Shown here piece after piece: positions 12,801 through 22,279 of a DNA stretch of 64,000 bases (positions within the stretch are counted from its first letter, which is position 1; every line of letters starts with the position of its first letter). Location: NCBI GenBank assembly GCA_025642065.1, contig JAODUP010000155.1:291001-355000 (forward strand). Reading direction: 5' to 3'. A program made the translations under genes and the position numbers. The notes under the pieces are model-generated. The model was not told where the DNA came from and searched no databases. It saw only the letters and a list, made by a program, of their open reading frames with translations. Origin of the DNA: Paralvinella palmiformis. Taxonomy: Eukaryota > Annelida > Polychaeta > Terebellida > Alvinellidae.

Positions 12801-15800
12801 GTTCATGCAATTTACAATAGAGGCTGATGTATTAAGAAATATATGTGAGTGAGGTTTAGCTTTTGTTTCTTATTCATATCATGGAAATAATTTTTATAGA
12901 AACTTACATAAATAAAGTGTAAAATTATTCAGACTTGAAATCTTTATGGTGTTGGCGTGTAATTAAATTTTCATGTATATTCATTAAAAGGTGATATATT
13001 TAAATATTTAGTTCTTGTATTCACCCATATAGTAATAGGATTCAGTGTATTTTAGTTGGTAAACAAATGAGCGAGATCGTATTGATGATGATGATGCATT
13101 TGTGGTAAATATATAGCCTTAAAACCGCTGAAAAAACCTTGAAATTATTTCTGTTTGTGAAAGCTGTTTAAAGTGTGTCGACCTTTCTTTTATTTGGATG
13201 ATCTTAGCCTTTTCATTTCTATGATAATGTTTTCCTAAACTGATATTTTATAACTTGTGCCTATAATTGCTGCAGGTTGTCGGCACAGAAGTCAGCTGCA
13301 TCCGAGTTGAGTTCACAGTCAGAAGAGCCGCCAATTACTAGTAAAACTACCATCATAGAGGAGGAGGAGGAAGGAGAAGAGAACCAAACAGGAAAGGAAA
13401 AATCCCAGCAATCAAAAGATTTGGAATCAAATACACATTCACTAATACAATCCAAGTCTACGTCAGATGATTCAGGAAGCATAAAGGTGCTCAGTATTCG
13501 CATATTTTGTGTGTCTGTGTGTGTGTAGAGGGGATAGGTATTTCTGGTTATGCACCCTTCTTATAGTAAAGTTGTGTTGTTTTGATAAGAAAGTGATTGT
13601 CCTCAAGTGTATAATTTAAGTCTTTAAGGAAACAAACATGGAAAATTTGTGTTGCTTTTAATATTACAGGGCACTGTGAATGAGTACACTTGGAGGATAG
13701 ATCTGGCAAGAACTGAGAAATATTGGAGAGGTATTATTTTATTATCCTATTGCTGTGTTGAGTATAGACTCAGATCAGTCAATGTATTGTTGCTCTTTAG
13801 TGTTGATAATTGTTGAATAACAGTGGTGTTGTCATATATGTACAAATCACGCACTGATCTGATGTTTTCTGTCATTAATTAAAGTTTTCAGACAGGTATA
13901 TATTGTACACGGGTGAGAATTCCCCACAGAACCATGATTTAGTACATTTTTTATAGTCCCAAGAACATACCTGTGATCAGTTTGTATCTGTTGAGAAATA
14001 TGTAGGAGGGGATGTCTTAGAAAATTTTCACCAGAAATGATGAAACAACATGCTATTAAGAAACATCCAATTTGACAGCTGAAATATCTGAACAAAACAC
14101 CAATCGAGGTATCTTTCAAATGGATTTTCTCATTGGCTGTTTACCTAGAAATTACATTTTCTGGCTGATGACAACATGGCTTAAAACTACATTTGGCTAT
14201 TTTTGATCAAGTCTATCAGCCATAGAAATTCACGGTATGCTGCCATGATGCAAGTTGTTTTGTTGTGTTACGGTGATACCATCAAATCCACTGTTATTTG
14301 AAGAAGAAAAAACATTGGACTATGTTATCAAATGGAGAACAACCCTAGTTAACTCAGATGTCTGAATAATGAATATTTCACAAGAAATATATTTCCTTTG
14401 TCATATTTTATTTGGCAACAGATAAATGTCAACAAAAATGAACGTCCATTGTTGTTAATAGTATCACTTTTGGCATTAATATCGATAATTTCTGCTCAAA
14501 ACTGAAATGTGTGTTTCTGGTTGGCGTGAATTAAGAGAATGTATAGCCTTACATTCAAGTACATTGACACTATTTTCTAGGCACTAACTTTTTTTCTGAA
14601 TTATTCAAAAGAAAAAACCTGTTATAACTGAGAAATTAATTTACAATTTGTGTGATATTGATTCCATGCCCCTTCCCTTCTACACCAGTCTTACACGTCT
14701 TGCATCTAGTAATGAGCAACATAAACTTCATCAAATATAAAATCATTCAATGTGAGCACTTTAAACATATGTGAACTTGTCATTATGCATAATATAGTTA
14801 ATAAGTTCTCAAATGTTAATAGCGATTTCCCATATTTGTTATGCAAGTTATTGCATTAGGACATAAACATATTGGAACAGTGCTAGTTCAATAAGGTGGG
14901 GATGTAATATGAGTTTGAGACAGGAAACAATCAGGATAAGTGTGAAATTAATGAAAAGGGCACGAATCCAACACAACTGGAATGTTTCACTTGAACAGAA
15001 CAGTAGATCATTCTGGATGAAAAGAACATGATAATACATCAGAGTGTTAAAAAATTTAATTTATTCATTCAGTATCAGTCTTAACAAATGTTGAGATATG
15101 CAAGCTCTTATTATTTCTCAACTGGACCATTGGAATGCATTGTTATATAAAATTCATTGGTCTCTGACAAACTGCTTAAAGTGAATGCAGAACTGTGCTG
15201 CACATGTGGTAGCATGCATTGCCAAATGGGATCATATAACACTGGTTTTTTTCTGGCTGTACTAGCTTCCCATATGTTTCAGGTCACTAAACAAGACTCG
15301 GTTTCACACATTCAAACTACTGAGTGGTACAGGACCACTGTAACCAAGTTATCTAATCAAAAAGTATATACCAGTGAGGCTACTCTGATCTAAGCCTGTT
15401 CACTTTTGAGGGTGCCAAAAAGCCACGCAGCAGTGTATGGAGAGATATATATCCAAGCATCAGCTGCCAGGCTTTGGAATAAGTTGTCTGATCATATTAA
15501 ACATTCAGAAAGTTAGGGGATAGTTTATGTAGAACAGACTCTGTGAAGTGATAATAAGTTACTTAAGTATTATACATGCAAGAAAATACTGCTGTGTCCA
15601 AAATTATCAAATGAACGATTGCTGATTTCTGTTCAGTTTTATTTGCTTGTTTGTGTGCGTGTGTATGTGGATAATCATTTATAGAATGATTTAACATGAT
15701 AAAATGTCAGATGGGAGGAAGCATTTCCTCAACATTTTTGTTTCCAGTTCTGCTTGAAAGCATATTCTGCATCCAAGAATGAAAATTTACTGTATTTTAA

Positions 15801-16142
15801 ACTAATATTTTTTATTTATTAGGGTGGTTTTCCGGATTATCCGGCATGTTCTTGTCCTGTAATGTACCAAAGATGTTGTTACTAGCAGGTTGGTAATCCA
15901 GGATGATTGGTAATAAAAAAAAACATAATTATCAGTTTGTGCCAACAATCCTAATATTGTATGTGTAATTCTGTTATATCATGCCACATTCTAGGTGTAG
16001 ATAGACTGGACAAGGATCTTACTGTTGGGCAAATGCAAGGTAAATGTTTCTGCACTAATGTTTTGACACTTTTATATGTACCTGATCAATTCTTCTGTTA
16101 TTTTGGGCAAGTTAATATTTATGTTATATCCATAATATATTA

Positions 16143-16188
<46 letters not shown>

Positions 16189-16843
16189 CAGGAAAGTTCC
16201 AGATGCAAGTTCTTCCTCAGTGTGGTCATGCAGTACATGAAGATGTACCAGACAAGGTATTTTTATATATAAATATAGTTACTGTATACCTTCTGTAAAT
16301 GGATATTATTATTATAATACCAAACTTAGAAAGTGCTCTTTTCATACTTAAAGCCTGTTCAAAAGTGCTGTAACATATAACATATGTATAAGATATAACA
16401 AATATAATGTGATTATTTCATAACAATAAATGTATAAAGCTAAATTGGGATATATATATATATATAAAACTGACTAAGAAAAAGAAATTAAACACTCTTC
16501 ATACTTCGTACTCTTCATATTTGTTCTTACTCAAACCCAATTGTGTTTGTCTCTTCTAGTGTGTGTGTGTGTGTGTGTGTGTGTTGAGAAAGAGTGAGTA
16601 AAATGCCTTACTGTTTAACAGGTTGCTGATGTATTGGCCACATTCATGGTTAGAAATAAATTTGCTGAGCCGAAGGAGAATTTCCAGCGGTAAGAACATA
16701 TTATTTTTTGGGCCAGTTTAGCTCATTTTATAGAATTTGAGAAATGAGAATATATATACTGTTATTTATTCTATATAAATTGTCTGTAACTAATTAATGT
16801 TGTTACTTTATTTTTATTTTACAGAACTTTCCCAGCTTGTTAA
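6874..16843 (+). CDS. PPME1: Protein phosphatase methylesterase 1 (PME-1), 15 coding exons
   Basis: PME-1 is an alpha/beta-hydrolase serine esterase that removes the methyl ester from the C-terminal leucine of the PP2A catalytic subunit. The coding exons I assembled are 6874-6941, 9365-9479, 9870-9962, 11514-11623, 11883-11951, 12092-12177, 12337-12427, 12599-12664, 13276-13486, 13670-13730, 15823-15888, 15995-16039, 16192-16256, 16622-16689 and 16825-16843. They sum to 1233 nt (410 residues plus stop), and all exon phases agree. Visible motifs are the HGGG oxyanion loop (residues 79-82), the GHSMGG nucleophile elbow with Ser152, VIDVVEG with Asp177, and QCGHAVH with His373. These align with Ser156, Asp181 and His349 of the human enzyme. 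The protein begins MSELQKRLL and ends FPAC. Exon 9 encodes a low-complexity, acidic, probably disordered insertion. The start has purine at -3 and begins the conserved N-terminus. Human PME-1 has 386 residues; the extra length is mainly the exon 9 loop. Introns 4 and 8 use GC donors. Confidence 0.96.
6942..9364 (+). other. PPME1: Intron 1 of PPME1 (GT-AG, 2423 nt)
   Basis: Donor CAG|GTCAGC and acceptor ATTACAG. The intron holds a TIR element of about 906 bp at 7978-8883. The remainder is AT-rich with nothing else recognised. Confidence 0.85.
7978..8883. mobile_element. Non-autonomous TIR element (MITE-like) in PPME1 intron 1
   Basis: The ends are inverted copies. The left end reads TAGAGTAGATATGGTAGTTT (7978 on). 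The right end, read on the minus strand from 8883, is TAGAGTAGACATTGGTAGTT. The interior repeats CGGACAC / GTGTCCG-type motifs (about 8178, 8467, 8512 and 8858). No coding capacity is visible. A shorter related copy lies in MTFP1 intron 1. The superfamily is not identifiable by eye. Confidence 0.65.
11624..11882 (+). other. PPME1: GC-AG intron 4 of PPME1
   Basis: The exon ends in tctAG and the intron begins GCATGT, with a normal AG acceptor at 11881-11882. Only this junction joins the frame ending in LSAEQLS to DVANVVQVLYGD, as the family requires. The nearest GT, at 11629, would shift the frame. Because the phase (2) and protein conservation both fit, the GC donor is better supported than a sequencing error. 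Confidence 0.85.
12665..13275 (+). other. PPME1: GC-AG intron 8 of PPME1
   Basis: The exon ends in gttaaaAG and the intron begins GCATGT, the same donor hexamer as intron 4. The acceptor is tgcAG at 13274-13275. The junction joins SMVGQVK to the acidic-loop exon in frame. Using the downstream GT at 12669 would put a stop in the next exon after about 20 codons. Confidence 0.83.
13276..13486 (+). CDS. PPME1: PPME1 exon 9, acidic disordered loop
   Basis: The largest exon of the gene (211 nt) encodes about 70 residues rich in Ser, Glu, Lys and Gln. It includes a run IIEEEEEGEE and a Ser/Thr-rich tail up to SDDSGSIK. It sits between the two halves of the hydrolase fold, where vertebrate PME-1 also has an acidic unstructured insertion ending in IIEEEEED. 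The donor (AAG|GTGCTC) is weak but gives phase 0, matching exon 10 (GTVNEYTWRIDLARTEKYW). Confidence 0.88.
13731..15822 (+). other. PPME1: Intron 10 of PPME1 (2092 nt)
   Basis: AT-rich intron between the exons encoding TEKYWR and GWFSGLSGMFLSC. I see no element with clear ends inside it. Open frames on either strand (for example about 14848-15039 and 15157-15393) show no conserved motif and are regarded as chance. Confidence 0.8.
16143..16188. repeat. (TG)n(TA)n microsatellite abutting a splice acceptor
   Basis: A (TG)5(TA)~17 tract ends only about three bases before the AG acceptor (16190-16191) of PPME1 intron 12. It replaces the usual pyrimidine tract. Length polymorphism here would directly alter the acceptor context. 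Confidence 0.9.
16559..16584. repeat. (GT)n microsatellite in PPME1 intron 13
   Basis: A run of about 13 GT units lies roughly 40 bases upstream of the exon 14 acceptor at 16620-16621. Confidence 0.9.
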
Positions 16844-16897
16844 AACATTTGCTATTGAATGCTTTATAGATTGTGGACTTCTCATGACTTCTCCGTA

Positions 16898-16903
16898 AAT
16901 AAA
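16898..16903 (+). terminator. PPME1: Proximal poly(A) signal AATAAA of PPME1
   Basis: A canonical AATAAA lies 55 bases after the PPME1 stop codon and is followed by TG/CA-rich DNA (16905-16942). It could give a short 3' UTR. The distal signal at 17279 has the better downstream element. Confidence 0.4.
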
Positions 16904-16918
16904 TATGTGTATGCGTGC

Positions 16919-16942
16919 ACGCACACACACACACACACACTA
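16919..16942. repeat. (CA)n microsatellite in the PPME1 3' UTR
   Basis: An alternating CA run directly follows the proximal AATAAA and a TGTATGCGTGCACGC stretch. Confidence 0.85.
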
Positions 16943-17278
16943 ATCATTTGCATTTATACAAACTACAATCTTAAGATTAGATTAAAAGTGTTGTCATTCA
17001 TTATTGGTGATTAAATGCCAAGATTAAATTATGCTTTTATTGCTAAAAACTGGCGTATTTTGTAAGTGTTAAAACATATCGCATCAAAAATCTGTATTTA
17101 TGTTAATGTTTAACCTTTTTATCACTATTCAAACCATCTATACAGATTTTTTTTTCTTCATTGAATTAATGTCAGCCATTGTTAATGTGATAATTGTAGG
17201 CCTATATTTTTGGTTCTTGCTGTTTAGTGCATAGAAAGGGGCAGTTTATGCAAGTCTGTTTGTTGTATGAATATCCAT

Positions 17279-17340
17279 AATAAATATTATGTTAAACATG
17301 GTTGTTTTATTTTAATTGAGTGTTTTTTGTTGTTTTTTAA
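17279..17340 (+). terminator. PPME1: Likely main poly(A) signal and U/GU-rich element of PPME1
   Basis: AATAAA at 17279-17284 is followed within 20-50 bases by a T- and GT-rich stretch (about 17298-17338). This is the standard layout of a metazoan cleavage/polyadenylation site. It would give a 3' UTR of about 450 bases. Confidence 0.6.
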
Positions 17341-18129
17341 AAACGTATCACAGAAACTATATCATATTTACATTCATAGAGGCAAAATGAATGATGAAAC
17401 ATAATCAGGCTGGTATCTGAACCAAGATGCTAAAGTTCTGCAATCAATCATGCTGGTGTTTAGAGTTACCCTGTTATTCATGCAATGATCATTATCTATA
17501 GGTATTCGAGCATTATTAATTTTTAATCGCTTTGAAATGTTAGTGAAAGGTTTTCCCAGTTTTTTGTTTCTGACAGGTGCAATCTTTTATGGATTGTTTA
17601 TTACTGGAGCTGTGAATACTATATTTTCACATACCTAAGTTTATATGTTCTACTATTAGTCATTTAGGTTAGAATTGTTAAATATATCAAGAAAGCTATG
17701 AATAATTTATTGATGAAATATAGGTTCAGTAAAATAACACTAAAAAGTATCATATGGCATGTGATTTTATAAATCACAAGTTACCTAAACATTTAGTAAT
17801 ATATTAATTTATATTTGAATATATCATCATTGTATAATTTTCATACCCAATTTAGATATGGTAAATAGTAATACTTCCAAATTTTTCGTTATTAATTATA
17901 ATACAAAATATTACAATGATAATATTTCATAATATAGTGCAAAATGTTACAACTTACTAGATATATTGACCACTTCTGAATTGTGTATGGAAAAATTATA
18001 GTGTTTAATGTTATTTAACTTTATTATGACTTCAGTAATTGATAAATATGGATTTGCCACGGCACATTTATTTTGGTTACGAAAAGTAGTGCCCAGCTAG
18101 CTTTAGTTTTGGAAATTAGCATTTGCGAT
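17341..18129. other. PPME1-MTFP1 intergenic region
   Basis: About 0.8 kb of AT-rich DNA lies between the distal PPME1 poly(A) region and the first ATG of the MTFP1 transcript. The MTFP1 promoter must lie here. No core promoter motif is clear, and no repeat with defined ends is seen. Confidence 0.5.
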
Positions 18130-18162
18130 ATGGCAATGAGCGAAAATGGGGAGGTCACATAA
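18130..18162 (+). promoter_or_regulatory. Upstream ORF of 10 codons ending 1 nt before the MTFP1 start
   Basis: ATG GCA ATG AGC ... ACA TAA encodes MAMSENGEVT and stops at 18160-18162. The MTFP1 ATG is at 18164. The spacing is one base and the uORF is in a different frame from MTFP1. If both lie on the same mRNA, a ribosome would need leaky scanning or very short-range reinitiation to translate MTFP1. Confidence 0.5.
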
Positions 18163-18163
18163 T

Positions 18164-21100
18164 ATGTCTTCGGAAGCAGACGATTCTAAAAAGAAGGTGG
18201 CAAACGATATTGATGTGGAAAATAATGAAATTCTTGAAAAGAAAGTTGACATTTTTAGAGATACACCATTACGATATCTGGGTAGGTAGAGAAAACAATA
18301 TACGTCCAGTGAGAGTCATGCCCATTGACCTAAAATAAATCGATGGTCATGCCACTCATCGTGACTGGTCGTCTCATCATACTCGGGGGTCCGTCGATCT
18401 CGGCCCGCGTATTCCAAGCGGATTAACAGCAAAATTGTTGCTCATACCATAATTATACTGTCAGTGGGTCGAGATCGACGTGAGTTTCATCAATAATGAA
18501 TAGATCCATATGTTGATTTCGGTCCATATTGAATTGATATTGCATTAAACTTTTCAACTGTTTATTGTAAATACGTTTTTGTATGTCGCCGAACTCGGCC
18601 CACCTGGCCCTGGGCATTTTTCAACCGGGGGATTAAGTGACTAGGTGACACCACTGTTAGTGTTATGTTTCATTTGTTTTGTGGAATATAGAGAGAGAGA
18701 GAGTAGATAATAATTAAGATATGGCAGTTTTTGGACACTTAACTTAACACATAATTAACCGCAAATTATATGTTTTGGTATTAGAAAAGTAGAATCCATT
18801 TCAAAACATTTATCCAACTTCAAGCTTCCCATAAATGTGCATTTCGTTCTTGATTATATATTTTTGGCACCATAATTTGGTACTTGTTCATCTTTCTGAT
18901 GATAGTTGTTGGTCATCTGAATATACTAAAGTGAATTTGTTAAGACCAGTCTTAAAAATAATCTTGCTGGGGTTAACCAACTGTATGACTCCAAAAACCG
19001 CTGTATGGCCGTATGGAATTGTGAAGAAATGAAAAACACATTTCAACAATATTTCATGTTTAAATTCCAGTCAGCCTAAAAACCGCACAGGACTGAAAAA
19101 ATTATTTTATCCCGTATTTCTGGGGGTAGGTCAATGAGAATTATATACATAAGATCGGAATGATAGAATAAGAAATTTAAAATGTACTAATACTCGTAAT
19201 ATTTAGTAATTAAACAAGTTCTGTTGTCAAGCACACAGAATGTGGTATTATTCTATTTCTGTTCTATAGGTCTGCCACTCAGTTATGAGTGGATGGATGT
19301 TGAATCATAATCCCATTTTCTCTCAAGGTATAGGCAGAATACCCAAATGAATTCTGGTGAAAATCTAAACACTTCTTGGGTGTTCTGTGTTTACAATAAT
19401 TACAATATGCTGGCATAATTTAGCCTGAGTTTAATTCCAAAAGGAGGTTACGGGGTAGGTTAAACTTGTCAATACTGGTTCAAAATGAAGGATAAAAGAA
19501 AGTATACAGTTAGACATGACAATGACAACATTGATTTCTTAAAAAGATACAAGATTATAAAGAATGTTAAGATGATAAATCAAGGTAATTTTCAAATAAA
19601 TTTTTTAATATTGTATACCATTTTAAAATTTGTTAAATTGTACTTACTCATGTCTAGGACTAGTTATGTTAATAACGTTAAGTAAAAGTCATAGTACATG
19701 TATGTGTGATATTGATATATTTATTTTCTCTGATAGGTTATGCTAATGAGGTTGGCGAGTCTTTTAGAGCTCAGGTCCACGTGAATGTTGTACGGTTTAG
19801 TTACGTGTTAGCCAGTGGCTATGTCTGTGCTGATGCCTATAGCAAAGGAAAAGATGCAGCAGAGGTATTATCATAAATGCCCTATCTCTATAATGGAAAT
19901 TGGACAATGTGTGTGTATGATCCTTTACATTCAGCCTTCTCTTTAGTTCTTAACAGAGCTCCATCCAGTATTGGAGGTACCGTAGGTCCTGACCATTAAG
20001 CCGATACTTTGTGTCAACATTTTGACCATTATTTTGAAGGGTAGGCTTAATGGCTGGTGCTATTTCAGTGTCAAAAAATCAAGTCATCGGGATAATTTTT
20101 TTAGTGTGTTAGCAGCCATCTAGATGCTAGTCTACATCTAGATGCAAACAAACATCAATTGTCATTTTGATTTAAACTCATGCAGTGATAGAGTGAAAAT
20201 AGATCTATAAGTGAAACAAGTTGATGATAATTATACATGGCTTTGTAATGAAAATCAGTATTTATTTGTAGAATTATCTGATTTTTGTAATTATGGATAA
20301 ATGTTGTTTAAAACAGTAGAGCATTTTACGACAAAGGCAGCGGGGGTAACAAGACAACTCGTATGGGCATAATTATACTAATAACAGGATAATTACTGAT
20401 TAATTTCTTTATATAGTGAGTTAGTTACTGACTGACCGCATATACCGGTAATTTACATTGTCTTGGTTATTGCTGTGTTAGTGACCAAAACGTACCATCA
20501 AAGGCTCAGTAGTAGACCTAATTGACAATAAATTAAGTTTAATTATTTCTAAGTCATTGGCTTCATATACGGTTCATTGAATGTTTAATCACACCGTTAA
20601 TTTAAGTTTGAGGTCCAACATAATCGCTAACAGTTTGTGTAAACGGTCATTAGAATTTGCCTTGATCTATTGATAGTATACAAAACACATTGGTGTGAAT
20701 AACAAACTATGAAAACAAAATTATTTTCTGCGTTCAAAACATCACCTGGAAATACTGCAGGGAAAGGTTCAGATTTTTAGGTCAGCTTAATGGACGGTAC
20801 TACCATAAATCATGATATTTTAGGTCTAAAAACTGTCCTCAGTTTAATGGCCGAGACCTACGGTACTTGAAATAATCTGCAAGGATATTATGTTTAATAG
20901 ACAGTTCAAAGTGTACCACCACTAATTCTAACAAATGCAAAACATAGGCAGCTTACATCTCAAACAAACATGATATCCAGTTATTCAAAGTGGTGTGCCA
21001 TTTAATCGGGCATGATAGTGGACTGACCTGTTAGTATATTTTGAGAAGTCAGTTTATTGGGAACTCAGTTATTAGGTTTATCACCAGTATGGCGCAAAAG

Positions 21101-21933
21101 AAAATTGGCAGCAAGCCTGTCTTTTTAGTTTTATCTTTTAAAATCCTTGTACTGTATCTTGAATTAATTTTCCTTGGGTTCGTATTTTACTGTGATTACA
21201 CTTTTTTCATCTACATGACTACTTTTAAAAATCCCATTATCACCTACCTACCTGTATGAAAGTTTGTTTATGTGTGTGTGTTTTTTTGTTGATAAATATT
21301 ACTGTTTCTTTATAATAACTCTGTTTGTCTAAATTATCTTTTGTTAGTCTACTGAAGATTCTTGCATGTGTAATATCTGAAGATTGATCTCTGGTAATGC
21401 TGTTGAAACAGTTGCATATATAATTATGGCTTTGGAGAGTTTCCCCGTATTAATTAATATCTTGACACAAAGGCAAGTAAATAGTGAATATATCTTGCCT
21501 AATCTTTAAAGAAACTTCTTTTATCTCTAATATTTTAACATCAGCTAATTATCTGTATGTCACAGGCAGCTTTGATATTGGGTTTGTCATTTGTTCATAG
21601 GTGAAGTGGTCAAGTGATTCAGTACGCCAGACAAAGATTTTCAGTGCCGTCTTTGACACACTAATCTGGCAGGGTTTGGCCTCGGTCGCCATTCCAGGAT
21701 ACACAATCAACAGGATCTGTTTTCTAAGTAACCGCATATTAAGTAAGACCTCAGCAATGCCTCTCATGACCAGGAAATGGACAGTTACTCTGATCGGTCT
21801 TGGATCTATACCTTTCATCATCAAACCTATCGACCATTTTGTTGATTGGTTGCTGGAGAGTACCCTGAGAAAGTGGTTTAGCATTGGACCAGTCTTGGAG
21901 AGTGATATTGTACACCATAGAAGGAATGGCTGA
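18164..21933 (+). CDS. MTFP1: Mitochondrial fission process protein 1 (MTP18), 3 coding exons
   Basis: MTFP1 is a mitochondrial inner-membrane protein of animals that affects fission and membrane integrity. The coding exons are 18164-18281, 19737-19864 and 21601-21933 (579 nt, 192 residues). Junctions are CTGG|GTAGGT...ATAG|GTTATG (phase 1) and GAG|GTATTA...ATAG|GTGAAG (phase 0). Diagnostic stretches are IFRDTPLRYLGYANEVGESF (residues 30-49), SYVLASGYVCADAYSKGK (62-79), LIWQGLASVAIPGYTINR, MTRKWTVTLIGLGSIPFIIK and PIDHFVDWLLESTLRKW. These match the conserved MTFP1 core throughout. The N-terminal ~28 residues are polar and poorly conserved. The C-terminal tail after LRKW is longer than in the 166-residue human protein. 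The start was chosen because it is the only ATG in frame with the conserved core and has A at -3. Confidence 0.95.
18282..19736 (+). other. MTFP1: Intron 1 of MTFP1 (1455 nt)
   Basis: GT-AG intron. It contains an inverted GC-rich motif pair near 18384-18485 and a truncated copy of the TIR element also found in PPME1 intron 1 (18708-18943). The open frame at 19485-19685 has no recognisable homology. Confidence 0.85.
18708..18943. mobile_element. Truncated second copy of the PPME1-intron-1 TIR element
   Basis: Closely similar to 7981-8345. It starts GAGAGTAGATA, continues ATGGCAGTTTTTGGACAC, and shares stretches such as CCAACTTCAAGCTTCCCATA and TTTTTGGCACCATAA. It lacks about 131 bases present at roughly 8143-8273 and the whole right half, including the right TIR. 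Confidence 0.65.
19865..21600 (+). other. MTFP1: Intron 2 of MTFP1 (1736 nt)
   Basis: GT-AG intron. About half of it is a TIR element (19977-20866). The rest is AT-rich with nothing recognised. Confidence 0.85.
19977..20866. mobile_element. TIR element (MITE-like) in MTFP1 intron 2
   Basis: The left end is GTACCGTAGGTCCTGACCAT (19977 on). The right end, read on the minus strand from 20866, is GTACCGTAGGTCTCGGCCAT. The arms stay similar for about 26 bases. Near both ends the interior carries further copies of the GGCTTAATGG / CCATTAAGCC motif (about 20046 and 20784). No coding sequence is visible. The superfamily is unknown. Confidence 0.65.
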
Positions 21934-21966
21934 TGTAGCAAATCCAATAGGAAAACCTTATAGCTG

Positions 21967-21967
<1 letters not shown>

Positions 21968-22030
<63 letters not shown>
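21968..22030. repeat. (TA)n(GA)n compound microsatellite in the MTFP1 3' UTR
   Basis: About 16 TA units are followed by about 15 GA units, starting roughly 35 bases after the MTFP1 stop. Confidence 0.9.
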
Positions 22031-22036
<6 letters not shown>

Positions 22037-22219
22037 AACTGTACATCATACGATTTGTTATAAATGTCTTATAACTGACATTCTACATAATTACAATCAT
22101 TTCTATTTTGGACTGTTCAATTTTCCTACCAATATGGGATATTTTGGAAGGTTAGCTATGATCCCAGCTTACCATAACACTGATTTCCCAATAATGTTTT
22201 TTTATGTTCTCATTCTTAG

Positions 22220-22220
<1 letters not shown>

Positions 22221-22257
<37 letters not shown>

Positions 22258-22275
22258 ACACACACACACACACAC
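22221..22275. repeat. (CA)n microsatellite
   Basis: A near-perfect CA run of about 54 bases with one T interruption, downstream of MTFP1. Confidence 0.9.
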
Positions 22276-22279
22276 TGAT

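Noticed and set aside
21549..21947. Minus-strand 132-residue open frame
   Set aside because: It is the antisense shadow of MTFP1 exon 3, whose + strand product is clearly conserved.
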